From Halichondria panicea (lineage: Eukaryota; Porifera; Demospongiae; Suberitida; Halichondriidae), in the NCBI RefSeq assembly GCF_963675165.1, contig NC_087380.1, positions 4,579,803 to 4,643,802 on the forward strand: DNA of 64,000 nucleotides, in the 5' to 3' direction. This document shows, piece by piece, positions 21,111-34,700 of the stretch. The position numbers were made by a program, and so were the translations under genes. The notes under the pieces were generated by a model. That model was not told where the DNA came from. It ran no database searches and saw only the letters and a program-made list of their open reading frames with translations. The stretch's first letter is position 1. Each line of letters opens with the position of its first letter.

Positions 21111-24100
21111 CCCTTCGACGAGAGTCCCAGTATGGCAGGAATGTTTGAGGCTAAGCGGAAAAAACCAGAAAGAGCCTTTGGGTCAATTTTTCCGGGGCCA
21201 ACTTGCACAACAAGCTCAACCAACAAGAAAGTACAAACAAGGCTGTACAGTTCTGGACCCTGCTCTCAGACTCTGTTCAGAACCCGCCCACTTCGATCGT
21301 TGATCCTGAAATCGTGCAGCCGTCGGATTTCTTTGAGGTTGCTTAATACTGTCAAAATGTAGATTTGGACGAGCCTGTGCCCCTCAATGGTAGTCGTAAA
21401 TCAAAGTTGGCTACTAGAGATTATACTAAGGAGTGTCTGTGGCAGAACAGAGGGGCAGCTAGCCAGCTTTGTCAAATAGAAATTGTAGGTAAGCGAGTAA
21501 GTTAGTCATTTCAAGAGACAAAAAGCTGCAAGACGATTCCTCTCGCAGTTCTCCGAGCAGATGGACCATTAAGCTTACAAAGATACGGGTAGCTCTCAAT
21601 GGCACCCTCAGCTGATGTGTATTGAGCTGTAGAGTTGGCCGTTGAAGATATCGTTTCCTGGAGAAGTGACCATCACCCCTTAACAATGGCCCTAAGCATG
21701 CAGTACAAACCTCATTCTACGTAGACGACGAAAAGTTGCTTTAGGAAAAACTTGTGAAGGATATCGTCACCTGAAAACACTGTGATGTGATCGAGATTAG
21801 TCTCCTGGTGTGCCAGGTTGTCAGCTCTGCTGGCCTTGCAACGTAGCACTTTCCACCCATTCCAGACAGACGATTCCATGGATGACACGGGGAACCAGAC
21901 AGATTTATGCCTAAAGAAATATTCAATGTTGCCATAGGAGTTATGCCAGCGATAGTCGCCAACCGTAAATAAGAATCTGGCTCTCAAGCTTTTCAATGTG
22001 AAGGACACTTCATCAATGGTTGTTGCTCTTCGAGGCAGTTTTACAGTGGCGAGCATCATACAAAGGGCAGTGCTCCTTCTCATATCACTGAATATGGGAA
22101 CGTTGGAGTTTCACGGTTGCCATCAAATTGGGGTTGTATAAGAAACGTTTCTGTGCCTGCGTGCACGGCGACGGTTTACTGTAGTTGCACCCTGGTGGCT
22201 AGTGAGCACCCGAACGAACGATTGACTCATGTGCGAGAAATATAAACCAGCGACAAACTTGCAAGAAGAAAGAAGCAGTGTTCTCGTTGAGTATCCGGCA
22301 CCTTATCAATGCTTATTACTTAGCGACAGTTCTATTGTCATTCAGGTGAGAAATTTAGGCAGAATTCCGGACTTTCAGGCTACTTGCAGTTCTCCATTCA
22401 AGAACGCAGTAGCAACTTACAGATTCAAATCAGACTACCAGCGAAAACGTTTCATCGTCCTTGTGCTGCAGTATGTCAGCACAAGAGCACATACACACGT
22501 TGACTATACTTGTACAGTATATACTTTCCTCCCGCCCGTTGTCGGCCTCAACCTGAGAACTTGTGTATATGAAAGCTCTGGTGTACTGTGATATATAGAG
22601 GTAGAATGATGGTGGCAGTTGACCAAAATCTCCATCCACCGAAAACTTCTTGAGCACAATGGATGAAAGAGACAACAATTTCTCCAAACACCAACCATAG
22701 ACTGGTGGAGACAATTTACTGGATTACATTTATCCTGAGTCTTTGATTTCGGTGTACGACGTACTTGCTGATGTTGTGAGGTTCCGAACGTACAGTCTCT
22801 CTTCTTGTTGTATGTGCTTTTGTGGGCGGGTTTGATTTGCAAAGCTGATAATGCAAGTGGCTGTTGTGTGCCTGGAATTAGCTTGTACGTAGCCGAGTCC
22901 CACCTAGCAGTTTTGGTCAACTACGCACCTGGTCCAACTCGGGTGTACAGTGCTTTTGCCCAACCTGAGGTTAACTCCAGAACACTCCAACATGAAAGAC
23001 AACAACCATGTCACACACCACCCCACACTCTCACACATCTTGCACCGGCCTGCACTTGTACTCACACTGTACATTTATACAGCACTATGAATATGGACAT
23101 CTAACTGACATGCCCTATAACCGACCCGCAACCGCCAAATATTTGATACAACCAACTAACATTCAAGATAGATCCTATGTCAAGATTTGAAGTCAGCCAA
23201 GGCATACATGCTAAGAACATTTAAAGGCAAACAATGAGTTAAAACGTTTTTATTAAAATTGCACACTAGATAATTGACTAGCCTCGTCCAGGCCTTACTT
23301 TTCTTGCTGTTGTTCATCCATAAATAGAAGGTAGCGAAAGCCAAATCGAATAATAATTATACAATACTGCGCAGCTTCTCGTGGTTAATTAAAGCGTCAT
23401 TGGTTGGTTAGCAGCTGCTGATGTCATCAAAATAGTAGTGTTATTATCTCAGCAATGGAATAAGCATAGAGGATGTTTTTGGTATCAAATTGTAGCCCAT
23501 TAACTACAACATTTTCAACTCTAACCATATACATAATTATATACCCTGTGAACATAAGGACACCTGAGGAGTACTCTAACCGATAAAGGATATTATCTGA
23601 GGCCTTAGTACTCTAACCGATTTGTTTTATTAATCCCCCTTCCCACCACCTCATGTTTTAGCACCATTTCTTAGCCAATCAACGTTACTATTATTTTTGC
23701 CATTTTGCTAGAGTAGGTGGGCGTGGTCACGACCACGAGTGAAGCTAAATACATGTGCAGGAATATTCCAATGATGTAATTGCCTGCTGAACCATTTAAA
23801 CGGACGTACCGAGGTGGGAATTAGCTCCAAGTATTGTGTATATATTTCCTGAAGCTTTATAGTACTGGTGCATGCAGTATATATACATACTGTGTTGTAC
23901 TTAATAAAACACAAGTAGATCCATATAGATTGTCCACAAGGAATAAGTTCGTCATTGGTATTGACTATACATTGAGCGTCAGGGGTGCATGATTAATGTG
24001 TTATCAGCACATGCACATAACATCCATGCATTTATCAGTTTTATTTGTACATTAATTGTTATGACATTAATTGTTGATTTACCATAACTGCAAAACAATA

Positions 24101-24339
24101 CTAATATAAACAGTCTAATGTAAACAGTCTATTCACCTATACAACGTACGAGTCGCAGCCAGTCTATAGCTAGAGTGAGTTTAAATACATGTGTATGGTG
24201 GCACGATACAAGTGCGGACACTATCAATGCGCATTGTAACTGGTTTGAGCATTCAATGCGAATTGTAACTGACTCTAGTGCGGAAAGGCCTTAACATTTA
24301 AGTACTAAGCTTGTAGATCTACACAGTACAGTGTGAAGG
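21111..24339. other. No gene recognised
   Basis: A minus frame at 21712-22083 (123 aa) and a plus frame at 22229-22350, ending at a good donor (attcag then gtgaga), are the best coding candidates but match no family. 23290-23560 is an inverted copy of 44690-44960 (ggaataagcatagaggatgt). 23567-23625 holds two copies of actctaaccgat. Confidence 0.35.
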
Positions 24340-24654
24340 TAGTCTGGGGGCCAGACCTAATAGTTCGGGGGCAAAATCTAGAGAGCTAGGATTAAGGTCT
24401 GGAGACTCTTGCAGCATTTCCGTGTGCTCTAGCGGAATGTGGCCAGAGCCAATGAAATTCATATCCTATGCCATGTGATTTTTACCCAATGTATTGCCTA
24501 TGTGAAATTTGGATTACAGCCAATGGAATTTGGATACAGCCAATGACATTGCTACATCTACTCCTTCTTCATAACCTCCAATATAACAGTCTCCTCCCTA
24601 GTTGACATTCCAAGAGGACTCCCCCCTCCGAGAAAAGGTCTGGCCCCCAGACTA
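24340..24654. mobile_element. MITE family J, 10-bp target duplication
   Basis: TIR TAGTCTGGGGGCCAGACCT and its complement. AGTGTGAAGG lies on both sides (24330-24339, 24655-24664). 315 bp, no ORF. The duplication length suggests a Mutator-like transposase. Confidence 0.8.
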
Positions 24655-24763
24655 AGTGTGAAGGCATGACTGAGAAGGTATTGTCAGTACATGTAATAAT
24701 TATAATTATAATTATTGTACAGCTTCAGCTTGATTCCTAAAAAACTCATGACACCAGGTGCAC

Positions 24764-25080
24764 TAGTCTCATGAATCAGCCGCACCTTTGGTGTCAGTCT
24801 GAGCACTCTTTACGTGAAGTCATTTCACAATGGAATGTATTACGTCACTGTACAAGCTAACAAAACCATAAAAATGCAACCACATCCGCTATCTCTGCTC
24901 AGCCACATCACTGCTTGCTGCTCAATCTCATGTAAAGTTTCACTATTTGCTGCCTCCTATTCAAGTCACCTGATGCTTGTGAGCAATCTCATTGGTCACC
25001 TTGGAAATCCGACGTGGCCCATGAGTTCATGTAAAGAGTACTCAGACAGACACCAAAGGTGCGGCTGATTCATGAGACTA
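24764..25080. mobile_element. MITE family I, 317 bp, 9-bp target duplication
   Basis: TAGTCTCATGAATCAGCCGC ends, extended by ACCTTTGGTGTC and its complement. CAGGTGCAC lies on both sides (24755-24763, 25081-25089). It shares only the 20-bp end with the 64 bp palindrome at 15395-15458. Confidence 0.82.
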
Positions 25081-25089
25081 CAGGTGCAC

Positions 25090-25641
25090 CAGTCTCTAAC
25101 CCATCCGAAGTGCTTGTTTCGCAGCAAATCTTGCAAGGAGAATTTCAGGGGTTCTGGGACTCAGAGTAGAAGGTAGTAGCCGATCTCTTCCCATTCCTCC
25201 CGAAACTGGGGGAGTAAAATAATGTTAAATGCTCAATTCTCTCACTCTCCATTCAATACCAGATGTCATCCGCGTTCTTCAGAAAACTTGTCAGACTATG
25301 AGTGGCTATAGGTATCAAGCATGGGATGACTGGACAAGAGCCAAGAGAAACAGAGCTTTCAGGAGCTTCATGAGCTCAATTAGCCTCCTTCACAAGGCCT
25401 AATTATTAGCCTCTCTTCGAGGAAGAGCGGCCTGGGATCGAGGCTAGAGCTCAATATGCAATATCATTGCACAGGAAGCCATCTTTGAGGAATAAAATTC
25501 AAAGGTCAAAGTTGGGAATTTCCCGTATTTAGACGACGATCCAATACACACACGTGTTACAATCATTCTAGGATCTAGGAGCGAGTCGAGTACGAGTGCA
25601 TAGCACATGCATGCACGAGAGAGGACTAGACGTACCTAGGC
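25090..25641. promoter_or_regulatory. Presumed NSMCE2 upstream region
   Basis: No gene. 25385-25447 carries ends of element family E (ttagcctc, ggcctgggatcgaggctag). The stretch 25500-25641 directly before the first codon should hold the 5' UTR and promoter; no TATA box or Inr is convincing. Confidence 0.3.
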
Positions 25642-25731
25642 ATGTTAAGTTCTGCGCAACACTTTGAAGAGTTGGAAAAACTATTGTCATGTGCTATGAG
25701 CAGCTCTGTAAACCTTGCTGAAGACGTACAG
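25642..25731 (+). CDS. NSMCE2: NSMCE2 exon 1 (30 codons)
   Basis: Starts at ATG 25642 and ends in CAG before gtatgt. Encodes MLSSAQHFEELEKLLSCAM and on to NLAEDVQ. A family A MITE begins only 25 bases beyond the exon end. Confidence 0.8.
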
Positions 25732-28700
25732 GTATGTGCATAATTATAATATCTACCGTACTTATTCCATTTAAAGCGATCATATTTCCAATTTTCTGAC
25801 CTATATAAAAGTAGCGACTGCAGCGTTCACAATTATTTTTTTATGTCGCGTCCTAAATAGAGGTCAAACCTCAGCCTCGAGTCCAGGCCGCAAAAAACAA
25901 TGTAATTTAAGCGGCCTATAATCGAGGATAGTAGAGTAACCTCCAATTAGATGATCTAAATATGCGACACCAGGACTTCAACAGAATTTTTCAACCTCCA
26001 AAAGAAACGACCTCTGGCTTCGTAATTATAAAAGTGTCGCTGTAAATCGAATAAGTACGGTAGTCTCGCAATTATTATAATTATATAATTACCTGATGCC
26101 GCAAGCCACGCCTAGCGCCTGTGCGTGACATGTGGAGTTAAACCGTCCCCTAGCACGCCCAGAGGCGCTAGGCTAGCTGGTTGGAACTACTTTACCATGC
26201 CTAATTACCATACTTAACTTCGATTTAAAGCGACCCTCCAAATATGTGACACCTCTCGATCTTTTCCTATTTTCTGACCTCTAAAAGTAGCGACTGATGC
26301 GTTGACAATTGTTTTGTACGCGGAATGGTGAGTAAGCTATTCTGCAGTAAGGAAAAGTACTAAGGTAAAATTATAGCCTTGATTCCAGGCCGCAAGAAAC
26401 AATGTACAAATGTAATTTAAGCGCCCTATAATTGAGGATAGTAGAGTAACCTCCAATTAGATGCGACCCTCTAAATATGCGACACCAGGACTTCAACATA
26501 GTTTTTCATTCTCCAAAAGAAATTACCTCTGGCTTCGTAATTATTTTAAAAGTGTTGCCTTAGATTGAATACCGTATAGCGGGTAATTTTCGTGGGGTAC
26601 GTAGGCGTGGCTTACCGTAACGTATGAATGCAGTGCAGGCAACGAGTTTTTGCAATTTCCAATTATCTGCGAGTACACATTTTTGTGATTTTACTCTCAT
26701 TCGCAGGAGTTAATACTCGCGAATGTTATTTTGCAGGGAAATCAAATTCTATTTCGCCAATTGTGCTCAGAAGCAGAGATAAAGTCTCGAGGCAAGCACA
26801 AGCTGCTCAATGGTATAGAAGCTAACACAAGAGCACTGTATATAATTTGACCCCCCCCCCCTTTAAGCTTTAAGCTTAGTACACACACTAGTCTGCAAGA
26901 GAAGTTGGAGAAATCCAATTAGTGACCTGAATTAGCTAAGGTCAAGTGGTTCCAGGATCTTGGCGCTGCCTATCAGATCGTAGATTTGGAGAACGTCATC
27001 ATCAACCCACTCATCATAAAACCACACCCACATGATGTCATAGCTTAACATGTTGATAGTGAGCAGCTAATCTGCCTCGCCCAGGCCACTATAGAATGTG
27101 CATGAAAAAGTGAATACGTAAATTAAGTTCCACTGGGACAACTCCACCCTTTTTGTTAAGCCCCGTTTACATGAGGCCTTTAATCCGGGTTGGAAACCGG
27201 ATTAAACCTAACCGCGTTCGTGTAACCGGCCCTTATCCTTCTAATGGCCCTTATCCTTCTAATCCGGATTAGCCAACCCACCTTTGGAGGTGGCTCAGAT
27301 TGTGTCAGAAGCGGTTTAGCTGTGAGTAAGCACAAAGGGTTAATTCTGAGGTGTTGTACATGTTCGTGGGTGTTTCGTCATTTTACTATGTCCACTACTC
27401 AGAAAAATCTGACCAGATTCAATCCCGATTTGACCCGGATTAGGTGTCGTGTAAACGGGGCTTTAGAGTGAAGGGGCGTGGTTTGCGGGAGTAAGGTTAC
27501 CTATACGCCCCTGGTGTAAATACGGTAAACTACCTAATATAAATCTGGCACACCAATTTAATCTTATGTGACACAGATTTTCTGAGTCTTATTTTGTACA
27601 GAAAGCCAACGGAAATACCTTAAACGAGCATGCTGACTATAAAAAGGCGTGCCCAGGACAGCTCCGACCGGATGCAACGGGAAAATGGCTAAAAGAATTT
27701 GCTTGAGTCTTGCAAAAAGACGCCCTTGACAGTTAATAATGCACATTCTTTCAGTCTTCTTTTGATACGCCTTCTTCCGCTCTCTCACTAGATAGTACAC
27801 ATGCCACAAACTAAAAATGGCTGTCAAAGGTTTATTTTTCAAGAAGTCTCAAACCTCAGAAGAAGCCTACTGGGGTTCCACAGGAGATTTTGTTCGAGAC
27901 TGAAGATACCAAGCAGATCTTTGTTGATAGAATTGACAGTGCTAAGGCCACAACAAGAGGTAGTTCTGTTTCTGGTCCATCCGCCGCTCAATATTTCACT
28001 GGGCTGTTTTTGCAGCAACACACCTAATGCGCATGCGCAAACCACACCCACTCACTTTAGGTTGAGTGGGTGTTGGAATAATTACATGTACAGCACCTAC
28101 AACACTTCAATATTCAGTAATGTACGTAGCTAGTGTTTGTATCTTGTATTAATGTATTATTATTGCTTTTTAATAAGTGCTGACATCAGCGTTTTACATT
28201 CAAGAAAAACCTAAGATTTCAATGAACTGATCAACTCTTGAGCTACAAGTGACAGGTAGATCACATATAGCCCAGGGCCTAGTGGTAACAAGCACGGTAC
28301 AATTTGAAAGAAGGCGTCCAGTTATTAGTTTCATAAAAATGGAATCTTTTTCTCTAAGGGACGATGGTAACTCATCCAGGCCTTCCAAAATGAAAAGTAT
28401 ACCCTGCCCTTGGTTCTTTCGGATAATAGAATCAATACATTTGGAAACTTGTGTATCTTCATATTGCTGTGCAGATATTTTTCCATATCGCACACCCGAA
28501 AGTATTATTGCACACTTGTTATTGCACACTAGGAAGTGATTCTTATTTGGAATAAAACGTTTTCAGCAGTGAGAGAACAAGAAAAACATAGTTTACACAC
28601 TTATAATCATGCATTTGCAATGTTTATCAGTCTCTTTTCTTGTTTTCTGATGCTCTGTATCACTTCTGTGCTCTTTTTGCAGTGAAGCTGAGGGTCAGGA

Positions 28701-31700
28701 GGTTGTCAGTGTTCATATTTAATGCATCAAACAGGCATCAGTGTTGGGAGTGGGTGCTTTGAGCGGAGTATTGCACATGTAGAAGTGTACTGCACCACCA
28801 TATAAGCCTGTTCAGGCTTGTATAAAGTCGTTTTGGCTTCAAAAACGGTTGTCACACTTTTCTTCAGCTATAGCGGAGCATGTTTCCTCTTCTGATACAC
28901 TGGAGCATGATAGAAAGCAAGCACATGCTGTTTATCCTTCAGAACTATCCATTTTCAAAACGGGTTGCTGGTTGTCAACGTTTTTCTTGTCTGTTCTCTA
29001 CAAAATCTTTAAGTAGCCTTCTGCAAGCTCTCTTGGTGTTCTAGAGTCTTATTTCTTTGTCTTTCTAGCTGTTTTCTTTCTCTTAAACTCGTCTTCAACT
29101 GGGATAACTCAATTTTGTTGCTACGCATTCTTTTGGTTGAAAAAGCAACCGCATGTTGCGCATGCGCAGATTCAACCTGCATTTTGGTTGCCAAGCAATA
29201 AATGCATTATCCCATGGATACTGATGATTATCACTCGTCCTTGCCTAGTAACTGTCACTCGTGCCTTGCAGGCACTCATGCAGTTACTGGCACAGACTCG
29301 TGATAATCTTCAGTATCCATAGGATAATATCATATTATCGCAATGAAAAATGTTATTATGCTGACACAATAATTATGTGCATGGTCTCATTTTGAGTTTT
29401 TGCTTTGATACAAAGCACGTACAATGGCTCAAGCTAATGACAGTATATAGGTGTTTGATATAGAGACAATTCTCAGTTCAATGTTCTGCTTACCAAAAGC
29501 CTAAAATACTGTATGTTATTTAGATGTTATTTTTGTGTTGTAAAAGACAAACTGTAAAAAATAAAAAAGTGGTGACACTGCAAATATGTGTGGCTCAGTT
29601 GCTCCTGGCCTCACGTAATCAGAGAAGCAACTTGACCAGAAACAGAACTACGTACCTCTTGTTGTGGGCTAAGCGTTTTTTTGCTGCCAGAGGTTCATTG
29701 GCCTTGGAAAACATGAAGATCTGGCAAACTGATGTTGTTTTTCTTCGTGTGTATTTTTAGATACTTACCGTATACTCTTAGCTTTTACTCGCACGTATGA
29801 ACTTTTTCAGCGGATATCTCTTCGTCTGGCCCTCTGGAAGGTACTTAGCTACATATAAATACCTGCTTAAAGTATTTACTGCAATTTATAATGAATGATA
29901 CAAGAACATGCGTACTTGCGGTTTTGATACCCTCTTGTCTCATTCATGCATCTTCATAATCATGGCATTCTTACACAAAACAATATACAATAATCATAAG
30001 CACTGCAAAAGAGCACAGAATAAAACTCATGAATATATATTCATGAGTGACCACAATACCGTAACCAACATTGAACCGTTTATAAGATAGCCAAACTATC
30101 TATAGATAGATGTTGTTACAAAGTTCCAAACCTTAGCTGGTTACCGTTGGCCTTTTCTCTCCCTAACCACTATAACAATTGTTTTCTGTTTTATTAATCA
30201 CCACAACATGTTTGGATATGTTGTAGCTTATTCGTATCAGCAGATTTTCTTAGAAATGTTCCAATTATAAGATATTACAATTGTTTTGTGTTTTATTAAT
30301 CACCACAACATTTTTGGATATGTTGTAGCTTATTTGTATCAGCAGATTTTCTTAGAAATGTTCCAAATATAAGATATTTAAGTACAACTACTCACGCATT
30401 TGGTATAGACTTGATGCAACGTTATCAGACCCTGCAATGTTCACTCTTGTATGTTTTGGCCAAGGATGCTTTAAAATAATTGTGTTATTTTCACAGGATG
30501 AAGACGACTGCAAGTATCAAGCATACCTAGCTGAAATTGAGGCGTCTGTTCTCCAACTTGCTACACTATCTAACGAAGTAACATTATTGAAGAACTGTGC
30601 TCGTTTTGTTACTGATACTTGTGTACCACGGAGTGAGTTGGAGGTGAGCCGGCCATGTAACTTACGTCTCCCGGGCGCATACAGTAAAGCTGAGTGTGTG
30701 TGTGTGTGCATGTGTGTGCTTGCACGTTGTAACTGCTTACAGTTACCTTGCGTACCCTCGCGAAAATAAGCCATCTTGAATAAACACCCATCCCCTCTTT
30801 TGCTTCAAAGTCCTTGCACGAGGGTATTTTCACTCGATTATAAGGCCACTCCAAATGAGACTGTAGTTTCCCGTCCAACTCGCGCTTCTTTCTTTAGCTA
30901 CCTCATTAATAGTCATATGGCCATTATTTATCTAATTATCCAATGAAATATTGAAATTACTTTTTTCTTGTTCTTTGTTGCCTCCAAACACATGGTTGGC
31001 TGAATTTTTGTGGCTACTTAATTAAATTCATTGATGACGGTATCAATTTATAATGGATAACGATAATACTGCTCGCATCCGCTTATAATTTTACTGGAGT
31101 CTCTGACGGGAAACTACAATCTCATTTGGAGTGGCCTAAGCCCACCCAGAATAAAGAGTTGAGCATGCGCTGTAGCTGAATGCCACATGTAATTTTAATG
31201 AAGAAAGGAAGTTTTAGGTAGGACTTAGCCTCGATTCCAGGCCGATTAAAATACGGCCTGGTACCTATTGCAGGGGTGATAGTGCGCATGCGTTAGTTTA
31301 TTCTCCAGAATCTGGGGAATCCCCTTTTTCTTTCTCTCATCCTATTTTCTATCTTTGCCTACATCAGCTTAGCTCTCTATTGCGTTGTTCCAGAAGGCTT
31401 TCACACTAGTCTAAAGCCAGAAGAGGCTCTCATCTACCTCTATGACGGTTGTATGGTCAGGATGTCTTACCTTGGATCTGTACAGGCTATGGGAAGTGTA
31501 TGGTGCCTCAAACTGCTACTTGCGAAGACAACCCGGCTATAGGACCATCCTAGACGTAGATGAGAGCCTCTTCTGTCTTAAAACTAGTGTTCAAGCCTTC
31601 TAGACCAACGCAATAGACGGCATAGCCACAGCTTTACAGAACTCAGTCATAGAGATAAAGTATTACGGAACATATTTTTAGTAAACGGACTAATTTCCTG

Positions 31701-34700
31701 TGTAATTTACTAAGGTTTTACGTTCGTAGTACGATTACCCATATTCTAGGTAATTTGAAGCGCATGCGCACTATCACCCCTGCAATAGGTACCAGGCCGT
31801 ATTTTAATCGGCCTTGAATCGAGGCTAGGTAGGACTATACTCCTTGCTGGACCAAGATCAGACATATAACTTTCTCTCTATGGATCTGTTTGCCCTTGAA
31901 GATGTACATTATACATCAATAAAAAGTTCCCGTTCCGTTTCTAAAAACGCACATATAAACGGTAGCGTTAAACTGGATGTAGAACGCGACCAATTTCTCA
32001 TTATAAATTAAAACGGTAACGTCATTATGAAAAATTGAAATTACTTACACAATGATACTGTATGATTTGTAGTACAATGAGTTAGCTAGCTAGCTAGCTA
32101 TTATAAAGTACGTAGACATGCAGTCAGACATGCTGGAGAAGAGACGATGGTTTTCAAAAACGGTCATTCCTCCAGGTCACAAATAACTTGAATGGAGGGC
32201 AACTTAATCTTGGGGCTGATGCGAGACTGAGACAACTGGGGAAACGATGCACTGTTGCAAAATAGCACCTATAAGCTAACTAAGAGGATTAAAGCGCTAG
32301 ACAATCAGATATACTGTAGTACACAAGTTAGCTAGCTAGCTACTGCTACACTGTACTGTACGCACGATCACAAGTTAACGAATCTGCTTACTCAGCAATT
32401 TTTCTGCACATGCGTGAAAACGGTAGCGTTTGCATGCGTTCATTATGCGTTTTTTTTAATGCGTTTAAACGGGAACGGTGCGTTTTACGCAAACGGAACG
32501 GGAACTTTTTATTGATGGGTACTGTATATGCAGGAAACAAGTAGTCCTATATGCTGAGAAAGGAAAACACGAAGCCCAAGAAAGTTATCACACAGGCTAA
32601 TTTTGCAGGTTACCTTGCCTTGGTTTTTTGAAACGAAGTACCTGATAGCTGCTCAGTAGGAGTATGACCTACCATCCTTCGGGAAGTTTCTGCTAACATC
32701 TGACATCGACAAGCAACGAATAGAGTCAGAGTCCACTTCTTCATGTTCATTTAATCATACTCATGCATTAGTTTATAACATTGTTGTTGCCAATGAAATG
32801 TTCATACTATGTATTAAAATGAAAATACAATCAATAATGAATAAAGAATTATCATAGAGCAAGTGAAAACCTCGATTTGAGGCCGCGGATGGAAGTCTCA
32901 AGGACAGATCTTTACTAACGGATTGCTTACGGTGCGCGTATATTCGAATGAAAACTCGTCGTTCACGATTAAACGCCCAGTCCCCTAATAAGCTTAGACT
33001 TCTTGCAGAAAATGGTCGGCTTATTTTCGCAAGGGTACGGTAACTGTTTGTATAACTAATTATGTAGGCTTCTAAAAGTTTAGGGTTTCCTACAAGAGGG
33101 AAGGGTTATCTTGAGTTAATTGCTGAATGGCTAGTGTTGTTAAAAATACATAATAACAGGATATTTGATTAACAGTTTACCCTTTTTTATCTGACAACTT
33201 TTAGACTCTCCCTTTATTCAGACTTATTACCGTATATCTTCTAATTTATCGGACACTTCTAATTACCCCGGTCACTCTTTTGGGCAATTTTTGTTGTTCT
33301 AATACAACGGACACTCCAGTGCTTTAATATTACATTTGTTCTAAATATCCGGACAATACTTTGAAAAGTAGAGTTTACATTCACAGACGGCAAGTAAGAC
33401 TTAGAGTGCTGCAGTTAGATAGCTTTGAGTAGCTAGTTTTAGATAGCTAGTGCAACTATTCAGTCGCACACTGTTCTATTAAACTTAGCTAGCTCGCATG
33501 CAGCTGCTTGCTTGTTCTAATTAATCCGGACACTTCGCATGCTCTATAAAAATCTGTTCCAATTATACCCGGACAATTTCCAAAATAATTTTTACTGTCC
33601 GATAAATTAGAAGATATACGGTATAGACTTTATTCCCCCCCCCCCCCCGTATGACTTATATAGGATTCTCTAACCACTGATTTTGACTTGTGTATAAACA
33701 TGTACATTTCTCAAGTTATGGCTGTTGCAATTCGTTTTGTGTTTTTATGCCTCGAGGCGTAGCCGCACGAGGGATACGGTAAAGCTGACTGTGTGTGTGT
33801 GTGTATTCCAGCTGTAACTGCTCAACGGTTGCAATGCGACGAAAACTAACAGCTTCTATAGGCTTCTAGCCATGTTCTCTTGGATTTTGATTCGTGGATT
33901 AGCAAACTAAAGCTTCTTTCTCGAGTTATGGCTAGTTTGACTCACATTGACGTCTGTTGAAGTCCCTTCAGAATCTTTCATAGCATCATCTGTTCGCACA
34001 AACTTTCTATTCAACACATGAGCTAGCCTTACACTAAAGCGCTAGCTTTTAGTTAGCTACTAGAGTCAGAAAAGATCTGTTAAAACAGCTAGCTATAGTA
34101 GCCATTGTGAACTTGATCTCTTTGGACGCACCCTTTAATTATTCCTGTGGATGCAAATGCGCATGCACGCTCATCCCCACATGTTAGAGAATCCAGTGGA
34201 AGAATCAACTTATACTGAGGTCCTGGTATACCGGTAAGCCACAAAACAATGATACCATATAGACTAGATAACAATAGATTCATGTACACAAGTCTGGTAA
34301 CAATAGATACATGTACACAAGTCTTTTATTAATATAGATAGATACACACTTCCTGCTTGTTTATATACTATACTGTCTGCGCTATACTACTGTCTGTGCT
34401 TAAATTCTCTCTTAGTCTGGGCCTTTGACAAAGGTTTGCTCCCACTGTTTGGCTACAGGCCATTTAAATAACATGCAGTTGCTTCAGTATCGTTGATTTA
34501 ATTTTGTGATTGATTGACTATGCTGGCTATAATTATGCGTTTGACAAAGGTTTGCTCCCACTGTTAGGCTACAGGCCATTATTTTAAAACGTCAGTATAC
34601 ACTAGTAACTGTGAACACCCCTTTCTTGTGAAACAATCAAAGCACATTGCAAATTATTTACCTCTTCTATAACACTCTAATACTTTTGAGCGAAAGCAAA

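Larger units (their letters stand above)
30750..33040. mobile_element. MITE family D, copy D3, swollen by three nested insertions
   Basis: Outer ends cgtaccctcgcgaaaataag at 30750 and gcaagggtacgg at 33040, then TA. The body is collinear with 38245-38938 and 1179-1871 but is split by a 293 bp Harbinger-like MITE (30844-31136), a 602 bp family E element (31225-31826) and a 611 bp family F element (31914-32524). Removing them restores about 780 bp. Confidence 0.8.

Noticed and set aside
22229-22352. First exon of an unknown gene (39 residues ending at a good donor)
   Set aside because: No matching downstream exon or family similarity; mentioned in the region note only.
30690-30722. TG microsatellite as regulatory Z-DNA element
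   Set aside because: Short TG runs occur at the ends of several repeats (33791, 46316). Nothing links them to regulation.
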